Positions 22,008-30,696 of a stretch of DNA of 64,000 nucleotides are shown here, piece by piece (the stretch's first letter is position 1; each line of letters begins with the position of its first letter). The notes below the pieces were generated by a model. That model ran no database searches. It had not been told where the DNA came from and saw only the letters and a program-made list of their open reading frames with translations. A program made the position numbers and the translations under genes. Location of the stretch: the NCBI GenBank assembly GCA_033064195.1, contig JARBJD010000190.1, positions 62,001 through 126,000 of the forward strand. Reading direction: 5' to 3'. The stretch is from Blattamonas nauphoetae (taxonomy: Eukaryota; Preaxostyla; Oxymonadida).

Positions 22008-24101
22008 TCAGTGTTGACGATTCCTTTTGGACCGTGACCCCACGATGAGTGGCTGCCACCAAGCTTCTGCGTGATCTTTCCCGGTATATTCGACGAGAAT
22101 CTCCCTTGCATAGTATTCGTCGGCAATCCGAGACGAGGTCGCCCATCCGACGTGAGTGTTAAGGACAGACCGAGCGACGTGCTTGCGGAGACGCAGATAA
22201 CTAACAGCCGCATGTTTGATGGTATAGGCGCCGAAGTATCTGGGGATTCCAATTTGATTGAAGACCGACTTGATGGCTTCGTTTAGGTGCGAGATTCTCA
22301 GGCGTCTCCCTGTCTTCCAATCGATCCAAACATGGTCCTCGTTGAAAAGGAGAGAGAGGCGACCCTTTTGACGGCGGAGATTCTCACGGTGAACCTGAAG
22401 TGCAACGAAAGGAGACAGTTCAGGCGAACCCTCGTCGAGAAGGAGCTTCGGTTCAATCACATCTTGATTTTGTTTCAAGCGAAGGTTAATTGTGGCTAAA
22501 CGTTTCGTTGTCTTTGTCGAAGGCGAGGACCATTCAATGTCAGTCCACTTCAAGTTGATGAGTTCTTCCTGACGACAGCAGAGATAGGCGAACACCACTA
22601 TAAAGGTTCTTGTTTGATGTAGATCTTGATTCTTCTTCGCTTCTTCATTTGAGTTGAGAACCCAATCCAGAATCGCGTTGATGTTCCACATCTGCTTATA
22701 TTTTGCCCCCTTCTTCCTTGGATTTCGTTTAGCAATCAGTCGTTGAATGGATCGCAGTGGTGTGTTATCCAGGCTGAGGCTCTTGTGGAAGAGTTGTAGC
22801 GTTGATTTCACATGACTCATGATGAGGGGAGGGCGGGACGGTGACTGTTTGAATTTCTTTTCAAGGAAGAGAGCGAATTCACCCAAGAGGACAAGGATAT
22901 TTGTGGATTTGTCGACGAGACACTCATTCGAGAGATTCATCTCGACACAATATGCTTTGAAAATCTTCCATGATCGAGCTGAAGCTTCTGGACGTTTGTA
23001 TTTCTTTTCCTGCAAGACGATGAGATCCTCGCTCCACCCTGCCGATTGACCTAATTCTCTGATGAAGGTAATGGTTGGATAGTTTGGGGGTTGATTAGTG
23101 ACGCCATCATCATCCCTGGTGGGAGTTTGTGCTCCCTGTTCGGAGTGTCTAGCATCGCAAGGGTGTTGTATGGGCCGAGGATGATCTGTGTTGGATTGAG
23201 TGAGTGGAGGAGATGTGACCAAGTCTGTCCGGGCCATAGCGGAGTGATGATCACCGCGTTCGATGGCCTCTCCAACTGAACTTTCATCAGAACTCGTGTT
23301 ATCAATGACACCGGAGGGTGAAGGAGAGGATGAGTCATCCCGCTCCAACTGACGGACAGAGAGTCTTTTCCAGCTGCGTGTCCGTCCTCGAATCGACTCC
23401 AATATACTGGACATTGTTTGTTTTTGTTGCTGGCGAATAAGTCGACTAGCGGAACGAAGTTCCATTCCTGTTTTAGTCTCTGGAGGACTTCCGGGAGGAG
23501 ATGGAATTCTCCCTGTGGAGGTAGTCGCGAGAGAGCGTCCGGAACCGAGTTCGACTTTCCCGCAATGTGTTGTACCGAAACAAAGAGGAGTTGCATTCGC
23601 TCGGCTGTCTTCAGGACGCTCCTGGTAATCTGTTTGAGCGTCTGGCCAGCTCGTTTCTTTCCGAGGTTGTAAACCGCAGCTGTACTGTCCGATTGGACGG
23701 ATATTGCATGTAGTTGATTCTGTTTGAAATAAGGTTGGAGTTGACGGATGCTGCTGCCGACCGCAGCAGTCTCTTTCCAATTGCTTGTGTGCTGTTTCTC
23801 CATCTCGTTCCACATTCCGTGAACATACGTCTCCAAGCCGTTGTGAACCAGGACTGCACCCCAACCGGACGGGCTTGCATCTGTTGTGAGCACCGCCTGA
23901 CTTGTTTTGGGAGCGAAGTTGAGTGGATCGTTCTTCTCGATCCTGTGTTTCCAAAAGTGGATCTCTCCTAACAGAACCGGGGTTAAGAGTGAGGAACCAT
24001 TCCAGCCAGCCTTGCGAACTGCTCGATGCAACGTCGTCTGCATTTCTCGGAGGTACAAGCTTGCTTCTGGGACGGACGTCCGTAAAAACTGAGGGTTCCA
24101 A
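22008..24101 (-). CDS. Tyrosine recombinase of inner DIRS
   Basis: The conserved recombinase begins near 23090 (TITFIRELGQSAGWSEDL). It has a core-binding-like helical part (EASARSWKIFKAYCVEMNL) and then the catalytic domain: Arg in FAYLCCRQEELINLKW, His in FGAYTIKHAAVSYLRL, the HVGWATSSRIADEYY box with the nucleophile Tyr, and a closing HAEAWWQPL. The frame is open upstream to 24101, but that part overlaps RNase H in another frame and looks non-coding. Overlap of pol and recombinase frames is usual in DIRS elements. It is uninterrupted and could be functional. The same C-terminal signature, decayed, is found in the outer element. Confidence 0.85.
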   Translation of the reverse strand: MEPSVFTDVRPRSKLVPPRNADDVASSSSQGWLEWFLTLNPGSVRRDPLLETQDREERSTQLRSQNKSGGAHNRCKPVRLGCSPGSQRLGDVCSRNVERDGETAHKQLERDCCGRQQHPSTPTLFQTESTTCNIRPIGQYSCGLQPRKETSWPDAQTDYQERPEDSRANATPLCFGTTHCGKVELGSGRSLATTSTGRIPSPPGSPPETKTGMELRSASRLIRQQQKQTMSSILESIRGRTRSWKRLSVRQLERDDSSSPSPSGVIDNTSSDESSVGEAIERGDHHSAMARTDLVTSPPLTQSNTDHPRPIQHPCDARHSEQGAQTPTRDDDGVTNQPPNYPTITFIRELGQSAGWSEDLIVLQEKKYKRPEASARSWKIFKAYCVEMNLSNECLVDKSTNILVLLGEFALFLEKKFKQSPSRPPLIMSHVKSTLQLFHKSLSLDNTPLRSIQRLIAKRNPRKKGAKYKQMWNINAILDWVLNSNEEAKKNQDLHQTRTFIVVFAYLCCRQEELINLKWTDIEWSSPSTKTTKRLATINLRLKQNQDVIEPKLLLDEGSPELSPFVALQVHRENLRRQKGRLSLLFNEDHVWIDWKTGRRLRISHLNEAIKSVFNQIGIPRYFGAYTIKHAAVSYLRLRKHVARSVLNTHVGWATSSRIADEYYAREILVEYTGKDHAEAWWQPLIVGSRSKRNRQH

Positions 24102-24120
24102 TCAGACTGGACAGTTGTTT
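23051..24120 (-). CDS. RNase H and downstream part of DIRS pol
   Basis: RNase H motifs in order: VLTTDASPSGWGAVLVHNG (first Asp), NWKETAAVGSSIRQLQPYF (Glu), ISVQSDSTAAVYNLGKKRAG (Asp) and VQHIAGKSNSVPDALSRLPP (final His...Asp). It is preceded by FLRTSVPEASLYLREMQTTL, which continues the RT thumb/connection from the neighbouring frame. After RNase H comes a DIRS-typical tail (FVPLVDLFASNKNKQCPVYW). The junction with the RT frame near 24100 needs a frameshift. This is either a lesion, a sequence error, or recoding. Confidence 0.8.
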
Positions 24121-25284
24121 TGTCGGAATCGTCTTCCTCTCGATGCATCGACTCGTCATCAATTTGAGGAGTGATAGGACTTTCATCTTCCTCGTTTCCG
24201 TGATCCTCACGGTTCGATTGGCTGAGTTGATGGTCCACCCTAAAAACTCCACCTCCTGCGATGGGACTAAGCAACTCTTGTTCTCTGCGATGATAAACCC
24301 CAACTCCTCCATCCTCCGCTTCGCTTCTCTGGTTTTGAAATGAGACTCCTGCTGCGTCTTTGTAATTAGGAGTAAATCGTCCAGGTAGTATACAATCGCG
24401 ATCTGTAACTGCTCTCGGAGAGATTTCACCGCTACTTTCATAATTTCCGAAAAGGTCCGAGGTGCTGTCGACAATCCGAAGGGGAGAGCATTGAACTGGA
24501 ATATCTCTCCCCTGAACCTGAAACAGAGAAAGGGTCGAAGAGGTGGGGATAGTTGTACATGGAGGTATGCCGAATGAATATCCATTGTTGTGAGCCAGAC
24601 TCCCTCCGAGATCAAGTCGAGTGATGTTTGTAAGTTTTCCATTTTGAAGTGTTCTGAGATGATCTGTTGGTTGAGTCGGGTTGCATTCAATACTTTTCGG
24701 AACTTTCCACCTTTCTTCTGCACTAGGAAAGTTGGGAGGATCAACTTTGCTTGATTTGGTTGAATTCGGCTGACCGCGCCAATTCTGATCTCTTCCTCCA
24801 GGAGTGTCTGGTACTCTTGGATCATCGCTGGTGTGCCTGTAAAGGGGAGCGCTGGCGCGAGTGTTTGCAATATTGACGGGGACTCGGGGCTCCTCCACGC
24901 CCACACTGCTCCTGTGGTGATGATTGATTTTCCTCCGATCTTCTCCCACGCGTGCAGCCTCATCAAAAGACGTCCTGTAATAATCGTTGGTTGTTCTACC
25001 TTCGGCGATTGAAGTCTGAACCGGGATATTTGGAGGGCCGGTTCCGCCCCCCTTGGGGAGAAATGCATCTGAGACTTCAATTGAGCGACAATGGTCGGAA
25101 CTATTCTTTCTAGTGCTACTTCTAAGTCTGAACGTGTTGACGACGTTGATTGTTGCGAGCTTGTGAGGAGGCTTGAGTCCACTGAGGCCGGTTGAGAAAT
25201 GCCCATCTTGTCCGCCATCTCCAACCAATTTTTTAGTTGATAGGAAGCGTGTGTGATGCGCTCTAGTCGCTGCGTCGGCTGCAC
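23983..25284 (-). CDS. Reverse transcriptase of inner DIRS
   Basis: The RT domain shows KLILPTFLVQKKGGKFRKVL (box 1-2), WLTTMDIHSAYLHVQLSP (first catalytic Asp), FQFNALPFGLSTAPRTFSE, the IVYYLDDLLLI box (YxDD form YLDD) and EVEFLGWTINSANRTVRI. The upstream linker YQLKNWLEMADKMGISQPAS appears to follow a gag-like region in the overlapping frame (25507 to about 25250: LQHIQDQLLRMSAQSSLVTV and SAADAATRAHHTRFL). A shift between these frames is therefore needed at about 25250. The catalytic residues are intact. Confidence 0.85.
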   Translation of the reverse strand: MQPTQRLERITHASYQLKNWLEMADKMGISQPASVDSSLLTSSQQSTSSTRSDLEVALERIVPTIVAQLKSQMHFSPRGAEPALQISRFRLQSPKVEQPTIITGRLLMRLHAWEKIGGKSIITTGAVWAWRSPESPSILQTLAPALPFTGTPAMIQEYQTLLEEEIRIGAVSRIQPNQAKLILPTFLVQKKGGKFRKVLNATRLNQQIISEHFKMENLQTSLDLISEGVWLTTMDIHSAYLHVQLSPPLRPFLCFRFRGEIFQFNALPFGLSTAPRTFSEIMKVAVKSLREQLQIAIVYYLDDLLLITKTQQESHFKTREAKRRMEELGFIIAENKSCLVPSQEVEFLGWTINSANRTVRITETRKMKVLSLLKLMTSRCIERKTIPTKQLSSLIGTLSFYGRPSQKQACTSEKCRRRCIEQFARLAGMVPHS

Positions 25285-25503
25285 TCACCATTGCGTCAAT
25301 GATTCTTGGGAGGAAAGCGAAGGACGGGTCCAACTGGTGGATCTCATGATAAACCTGCCCAAGTAACGCAACAGTTACCAAACTTGATTGTGCTGACATC
25401 CGAAGAAGTTGGTCTTGGATGTGCTGGAGCTTGTCATGAGACTCGGGCGTGTCTGCGAACTGCATTTGTATACCCAAAACGGTTTGGAATCTTCTCGTCT
25501 CTG

Positions 25504-26172
25504 TCAAGAGTTCCTCTCGCTGAAGCGGTGTGAGGACTGTCTTTGTCCAATCTCCTTTGAACCTTGGGAGCTTTTTCTTGAGAATCCTCTTGAAAATCTC
25601 GGGAGATCATCTTGATCCTCTCCCGAAGACGAGGTGCCGATACTGCCGCTGGATGATGAAAATGAGGAGTCGCTATCGCTACTTCTAGTTTTTCTGCTTC
25701 TTTGACGTGATTTCAGATGCTTTTTCTTCATTTCCCGGTTATCCTGTGCTCGTCGGGAACGACGATGGTTGCTATGGGATCGGTGGGAGTTATGCTTATT
25801 CCTACCCTTCTTGCAACTCCTCTTCCTATTCTTTCGTCGGTATTTTGTTGACCTTCTTTCGTCATTGGTCGAGTCCAATGAACTTGAAGAATCTTCATCT
25901 GAAGAAGATGTGACTGTTGAATGTTGCCTTTTAACTTTGGTGATAGGCAGTTCAGTTTGAGTCGAAGCTTGTGATCCAATTGATTGCATGGACTGTGTTG
26001 CTGATGATGCAACTCGATTAGGAGGTGAGGAGCTGTCGAGTGAAAAACGATTCACAGCGTCTTCATGTTCGAGACGAAGGCCTTCGGAAATCATCGTAAT
26101 AACCTCACGCGGTATTGGAGGATATGTGGGAGGTTCTGGAGGGACTAAAAGATCGGAGGTTGTAGAATCCAT
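25504..26172 (-). CDS. Gag-like basic/serine-rich protein of inner DIRS
   Basis: The first frame of the element, starting 10 bp inside the left inverted repeat. It has 222 residues. The N-terminus is Pro-rich (PPEPPTYPPIPREVITM), then an acidic Ser-rich run (SSSDEDSSSSLDS) and a strongly basic region (KYRRKNRKRSCKKGRNKHN). No zinc knuckle is present. Position and composition fit the nucleic-acid-binding ORF1 product of DIRS elements. Its TGA overlaps the beginning of the next open frame by a few bases. Confidence 0.7.
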   Translation of the reverse strand: MDSTTSDLLVPPEPPTYPPIPREVITMISEGLRLEHEDAVNRFSLDSSSPPNRVASSATQSMQSIGSQASTQTELPITKVKRQHSTVTSSSDEDSSSSLDSTNDERRSTKYRRKNRKRSCKKGRNKHNSHRSHSNHRRSRRAQDNREMKKKHLKSRQRSRKTRSSDSDSSFSSSSGSIGTSSSGEDQDDLPRFSRGFSRKSSQGSKEIGQRQSSHRFSERNS

Positions 26173-26181
26173 TTGTGATCA

Positions 26182-26268
26182 GGGACCTGGAACCCACACT
26201 TCACGGACCTTATCTCAACGAAGTGGGAGCTAAGGTTTGTGAGGAGCGGCTGGCAAGAGAGCTCCTCT
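26182..26268. repeat. Left inverted terminal repeat and tip of inner DIRS
   Basis: 26182-26231 is the reverse complement of 21618-21667. 26232-26268 is the left-specific tip found again in the internal complementary region. Confidence 0.88.
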
Positions 26269-27102
26269 GGTGAAGGCTGAGTTGCCGGAAGAGTCTGTCA
26301 TTCCAACTGCGACGAGTGTCACGCCATTTCCGAACGATGTTGAGGCTCAGTTGGAGAACATCGATGTCAAGTCAGCGGATGATGGAAGAGTGGAGGCGAA
26401 ATCGCGAGAGTTGCCACATTTCTCAACGGCGCTACTCGAATGGCGAGAGAAATGACTTTGTGTTGGAGAACTGACCCTCAAAGAACGATGCTTCCTTATG
26501 TCGTCGTAGTGGCAACGAGAGAAGATGTTGTTGGAGCCTCAATGGGTAGTGACGTCTCGAGTCTCCATCAATTCTCGACAAGAGAGCCGGAGATGGTGAT
26601 TGACTGATAGTTATTCTGGCAGAGGGCTGACCCCGGTGAGTGTGATAGTCCACAATCGACGATTTGGACATAGTTGGTTGTTGTCTGCTTCATTATAACG
26701 TGTTCGTCCATTAGATTGCTCCTCTTTTCCGGTTGAGGCATATTGGCAGTGTTCTGTGAAATATACAGCAATGTTTTTGAGTTTTGACGTGTCGAGGCTG
26801 ATTGTGGTGCCTTCCGAGAAAGATGAGAAGTAACCCATGAAAATACAGCGAGTGACGCCTGTGGTCAACGAATAGGACCTGTGTCGTCTCAAAGAATCCT
26901 TGCTTGAGACATCGTCGTTGGATTGGAGTGAGTCGTGACAGGTCATCACTGTCGTGTTGATTGCGCTGAAGTGCTGAGCATGGTTGACATTGAGTGTGGC
27001 CGTCCCAGTGAAGTGGTTCGTACTTTCGGTGTTCGAGCCCCAAACACCGTGAGCTGGTTGTGCTCAGGACAAATGTGTGCGTCGGCGTCTTTGTGTGCAA
27101 TA
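26269..27102 (-). pseudogene. Surface-protein-like gene fragment between two insertions
   Basis: Minus-strand frames with beta-helix-protein flavour: NHFTGTATLNVNHAQHFS, RSYSLTTGVTRCIFMGYFSS, GTTISLDTSKLKNIAVYFTE, and in another frame NYVQIVDCGLSHSPGS. Frameshifts separate them. It continues toward 21602 past the inner DIRS and toward 29310 past the Tc1-like element, so both inserted into it. Confidence 0.45.
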
Positions 27103-27112
27103 CAGCTCGACT

Positions 27113-27310
27113 AGTTCTGAAATGCATTTTAATTTTTCAGAAATAGATTTTAATTATTCAGAAATGAACATAATTGTTCAGAAATGTACTTTAATTTTTC
27201 AGAAATGAACATAATTGTTCAGAAATGAACAGAGATTGTTCAGAAATGAACAGTGATTCTTCCCAAATGAACAGTGATTTTTCTGAAATGAATACTAATT
27301 TTTCAGAAAT
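27113..27310. repeat. Left subterminal array of about 20-bp TTCAGAAATGAAC-type repeats
   Basis: About nine copies of a unit like TTCAGAAATGAACATAATTG in one orientation directly inside the left end. The same unit occurs inverted at the right end. Such arrays can be transposase binding sites. Confidence 0.8.
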
Positions 27311-27634
27311 GAAGGATCAAAATGAGTTGTCCAGATGCAATTTAGAAGCTATATTCAGGCTTCTGAAAATGAAAAAGGTTGATCGGACCCTTAAATTGTC
27401 TAAAAAATTACGCGTAGCCATTTCCAATTGCGACATCAGATGATAAACGGAGAAGATTTTTCTGGAAAATCATCGCGAAATTTCATGTAACGCTCCTTTT
27501 CTCTCATCGATGATGAATCTGAGACTGACGAGTCTCAAAACTCATCGATCACCGAAAGACAAATACAATACCAATCTCTCAACGAATCGGATGGATGGTT
27601 CTTTGGTGATGAAGTTGTTGATTGTGAATCTAGG

Positions 27635-28998
27635 ATGGAAAGTCAGCAGGATGGGCTTCTCACAGGCGGATTCAGTCAGGATTTTATTCGAACAAGTCTC
27701 AAACGATCGAAAGATGAACTTCGAAGACTCTTGCCAGAAAGAATTGAAGCAGTTGATAGTGCAAGCCCACCTGAACCTCTTCTTCCACAAGATCCTCATG
27801 AGTTTGTTGAACTACCAGCTCCTCAGAAGATGAAACGTGGTCGTCCAACTTCTCGTCCTGCCCCAAAGCCCCGACGATCATACACCATTCTCACGCCTCG
27901 TGAACGCGAATTGGTCCTCGATGAAGTGAAGGAAGGGAAGAAGTACGATTTGATTGTCGAAAAGTGGAACATCTCGAAAGGAACAATCAACAACATCGCA
28001 TCTGGAAAACCTGCTCCCAAGCCTCGTGGGGGAGCAGTCTATCGAAAAATCACTCCAGAAATTTCACGATCAATGAATGATGCAATTCTTCAAAACCCAC
28101 TCTTGAAGGGAGAAGAACTCAAAACTCTCGTCGAGGAGAATCATGGAACATCGGTTGCAGTGTCGACAATCAATGCTCACCTAACTTCACCAAAAATGGT
28201 GGAACACGGGTGTACAAAGTTCACTGTGAAGAAAGTCGAACTGCTCCAACACGAACGCAATTCGGAGGAAACAAAGGACGCGAGACTCGACTATCTTCAG
28301 CGATACGCAACAACATTCTCTCAAGGTGGATTTGCTGTCTACATCGACGAAACTTCCTTCAACAAGACCTGCTTCCAAAATCAAGGTCGTGCTCCAATCG
28401 GTCAGCGTTGCCTTCAACGAGTTCGTCGATTGCAAACGGAAAATCTCACTGCAATCACAGCGATCTCTGAAGCGTGGGGTGTTGTTCATGTGACGTGGGT
28501 TCAAGGAACTGTGTCTGCTCTTGAATTCCAACATTTCCTCCTCTCACTTTTGAGTCCCTTCAAAGAAGAACGAATGAAAGCTGCACACTGATTATGGACA
28601 ATGTTGGCTTGCACAAGACGGATGAGGTGAAAGAGCTCATCAGATCGAAAAATTACACAACTCTGTTCACTCCACCAAATTCATGTGAGTTGAATCCGAT
28701 CGAGTACGTCTTTGGCATGTGGAAAGGTGGGAGTTCGATTCCTTCTCATGTCAGAACAGAGGATCAACTGCGGATTCATCTTTCGGAATCTCTCAGTGCA
28801 ATTCCTCATCGGAAGATATCCGCGGCCATCAGATTTGTGTCTCTCAGACTTCATCCAATTGTCGCTCGCCGAGGTGATTTGGCTCTCAATCGAACACAAG
28901 AACAGTTCAACCGCGATTCGAACGGCCCACATGCTCCAAGTCCGCAAGCAATCATGCCACCAGACCACGGACCACGAGTGGAAGAACCTGAAGAATAA
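27635..28998 (+). CDS. Tc1-like transposase (DD34E), one frameshift
   Basis: 27635-28591 encodes a helix-turn-helix region (VLDEVKEGKKYDLIVEKW, ISKGTINNIASGKP), a second one (KGEELKTLVEENHGTSVAVS) and the first catalytic Asp in FAVYIDETSFNKTCF. 28594-28998, in another frame, starts at the second Asp (MDNVGLHKTDEV) and has the Glu in NSCELNPIEYVFGMWK. There are 34 residues between the second Asp and the Glu. The two parts join if one base is restored just before LIMDN at about 28585. As it stands the product would stop before the second catalytic residue. The C-terminal tail is Pro-rich. Confidence 0.85.
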
Positions 28999-29097
28999 AC
29001 TGCTTCATCAATAATTCACCACACAAGAGTGTTTCCCTTCGTTCTGTCAGTCTTTTCTAAAACGAGTGGTCTCAAAAATAAATCCGAAAAAGAGCCG

Positions 29098-29299
29098 TTC
29101 ATTTCTGAACAATCACTGTTCATTTCCGAATAATCATTGTTCATTTCAGAAAAATCACTGTTCATTTACGAATAATTCATGTTCATTTCTGAAAAATTAA
29201 AATTCATTTCTGAACAATCATGTTCATTTCTGAACAATCAAAACACATTTCTGAACAATTATGTTCATTTCTGAATAATTAAAATACAATTCAGAACTA
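29098..29299. repeat. Right subterminal array, inverted copy of the left array
   Basis: About nine copies of GTTCATTTCTGAACAAT-type units, the complement of the left array, run up to the right terminal repeat. Confidence 0.8.
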
Positions 29300-29309
29300 G
29301 TCGAGCTGT

Positions 29310-30544
29310 AGATGGTAGAATTCAAATGAGAGTGAATGATGTGGATTGTAGACAAAGCGAAGTCGATTTGAGTTCAATGATTTGTGAAATAGAAGCTGTC
29401 ATATGGCTAGGGGGAGTTGTGACATGGTATCTTGGTTGTGTCAACAGTGCTGTCTGGATGATGTGGGAACCGTAAATAGGATGTTGTGTTTCAGCTTAGA
29501 TGACGATTCACAATCTGTTTTTGTCTTCAACAGCACTCTCCCCCTCTCGGTAGGACCTTTGGTTGGTATTTAGGCTTCGGTTGCTGTGCGTCATCATTAA
29601 TATCTTTGTCCCCCTCTTCTTTTGATTCGTGTTCCTTTAATGATAGAAATGCTCTTTTCCATTTCATAATGTCGGTCATAGTCGTTTGGGAGAGTGACAT
29701 TTGAATCCCACCTGTCACATGGTCCATGGACTGAGTTCAAACTCGTAAACGACCTAACTTTGGTGCACAGACATCTTGGATGCTGATCTGGTTCTATTTA
29801 CGTGGTGTTTCGTTGGATGGAATCGTTGGTAGTGGAGATGAATCCATGTCACCTTAAAGCGCACTGGAAGTCACCAGGAATGGATTTTTCATCACATTTT
29901 AGTCTTTGTATAGTTATCCCTAAGGATGCTGGTACCTGGTCTGGAATAATAATTGCTATTGTTGAGAATTCCTTCCCTTGAATGATCAGAGTTCAGATGA
30001 GTCCGCTTGGACCGTTAAAGTTTCGAACGTTTGGTGATAAAACATCTGTTAAGATAGATGGTGCTTATTCCTGCCTCCTCATCGTGGTGAATTGTCTGTT
30101 TCGGTTGGCATGGTGGACGATGAGACCTTTCGGTGAAGTGTGCGATGATTTGTAGAACTAACCTTTGCAAGTGAAGTGATTGCGTATTCGACGATATCCC
30201 CCTGATTTTGAGGACGCTGAGCCTCTGACTACATCAGGTGTTGTGGAAAACTGTTCATGGTTGATGGTTTCCTATGATGGTAAAGTGAAGTGTTTGTTGG
30301 CAATTGGATTGGGGTAAGGATCCTGTAGTTTATCTTGTTCGTTAGTTCGTCATAAGTGAAGTGGAATCGCAAGTAATCCAGCCTGGAGTGAAGTTGATCC
30401 GTTGAATGAAGTGAGGTCTCGGGTTCAGAATTGTCCACATTAAGAGCACCAACGTGAGGATGACCGAATGTGTGAAGAGATATATCGGTCAGGAACGATG
30501 AGGAGGTCTTATAAATGAATATGAACGACAAATTTGGTCAGGCT
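29310..30544 (-). other. Left arm of the outer DIRS-like element
   Basis: Two short minus-strand open stretches are present. 30531-30229 starts just inside the left inverted repeat, where a gag-like frame would be expected (MSFIFIYKTSSSFLTDISLH). 29727-29527 ends with a Pro/Lys-rich tail (PKPKYQPKVLPRGGE). Neither is convincing alone. They are probably remnants of the element's first gene. Confidence 0.35.
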
Positions 30545-30636
30545 TACCCATTACTAAAAACATTTCACCGGTCACGTCCTTATCTCAAATGAAGTGGAGC
30601 CCTGGTTTTGTGATGGGCTGAAGGGACTGGAAGCCC
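30545..30636. repeat. Left inverted terminal repeat and tip of outer DIRS-like element
   Basis: 30545-30599 is the exact reverse complement of 19064-19118. The tip 30600-30636 reappears, complementary, in the internal region at 19470-19526. Confidence 0.85.
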
Positions 30637-30696
30637 ATTTATTCGTCAAACACCCAATAAACAGAGAGGTCAGTCTAATTCTTGGAGCAATCATCA

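Larger units (their letters stand above)
21603..26268 (-). mobile_element. Inner DIRS retrotransposon, 4.67 kb
   Basis: Inverted repeats 21618-21667 and 26182-26231 (50 bp, exact reverse complements) bound gag-like, RT/RNase H and tyrosine-recombinase frames, in that order on the minus strand. The internal complementary region 21840-21914 joins the reverse complements of the two outer tips, which meet at the trinucleotide AGA. That sets the ends at 21603 and 26268. No target duplication is seen, as expected for recombinase-mediated insertion. No methyltransferase domain was recognised, although many DIRS elements have one. It has inserted into the fragment inside the outer element, so it is the younger of the two. 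Confidence 0.9.
27103..29308 (+). mobile_element. Tc1-like DNA transposon, 2.2 kb, with TA target duplication
   Basis: Terminal inverted repeats CAGCTCGACTAGTTCTGAA at 27103 and its complement ending at 29308 are flanked by TA on both sides (27101-27102 and 29309-29310). The single transposase gene is broken by one frameshift. Between each end and the gene lies a long array of short repeats. Confidence 0.9.
19047..30636 (-). mobile_element. Outer DIRS-like tyrosine-recombinase element, interrupted by two younger elements
   Basis: The ends are inverted: 19064-19118 and 30545-30599 are exact reverse complements over 55 bp. An internal complementary region (19449-19526) is made of the reverse complement of the right terminus followed by that of the left terminus. 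That is the hallmark of DIRS elements, which replicate through a circle and insert without a target duplication. Removing the inner DIRS (21603-26268) and the Tc1-like element (27103-29308) leaves about 4.7 kb. A decayed tyrosine-recombinase C-terminus is present at 19597-19782, but no RT is recognisable. The middle holds cell-surface-protein-like fragments instead. It sits in the 3' flank of the SPRY gene at 30697. Confidence 0.75.

Noticed and set aside
22008-24101. Reading the recombinase as a 697-aa protein including the upstream part
   Set aside because: The first part overlaps RNase H in another frame and has random composition; recombinase homology begins near 23090.
27113-29299. Subterminal repeats as a CRISPR array
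   Set aside because: The units are tandem without spacers, lie inside transposon ends in opposite orientations, and the organism is a eukaryote.
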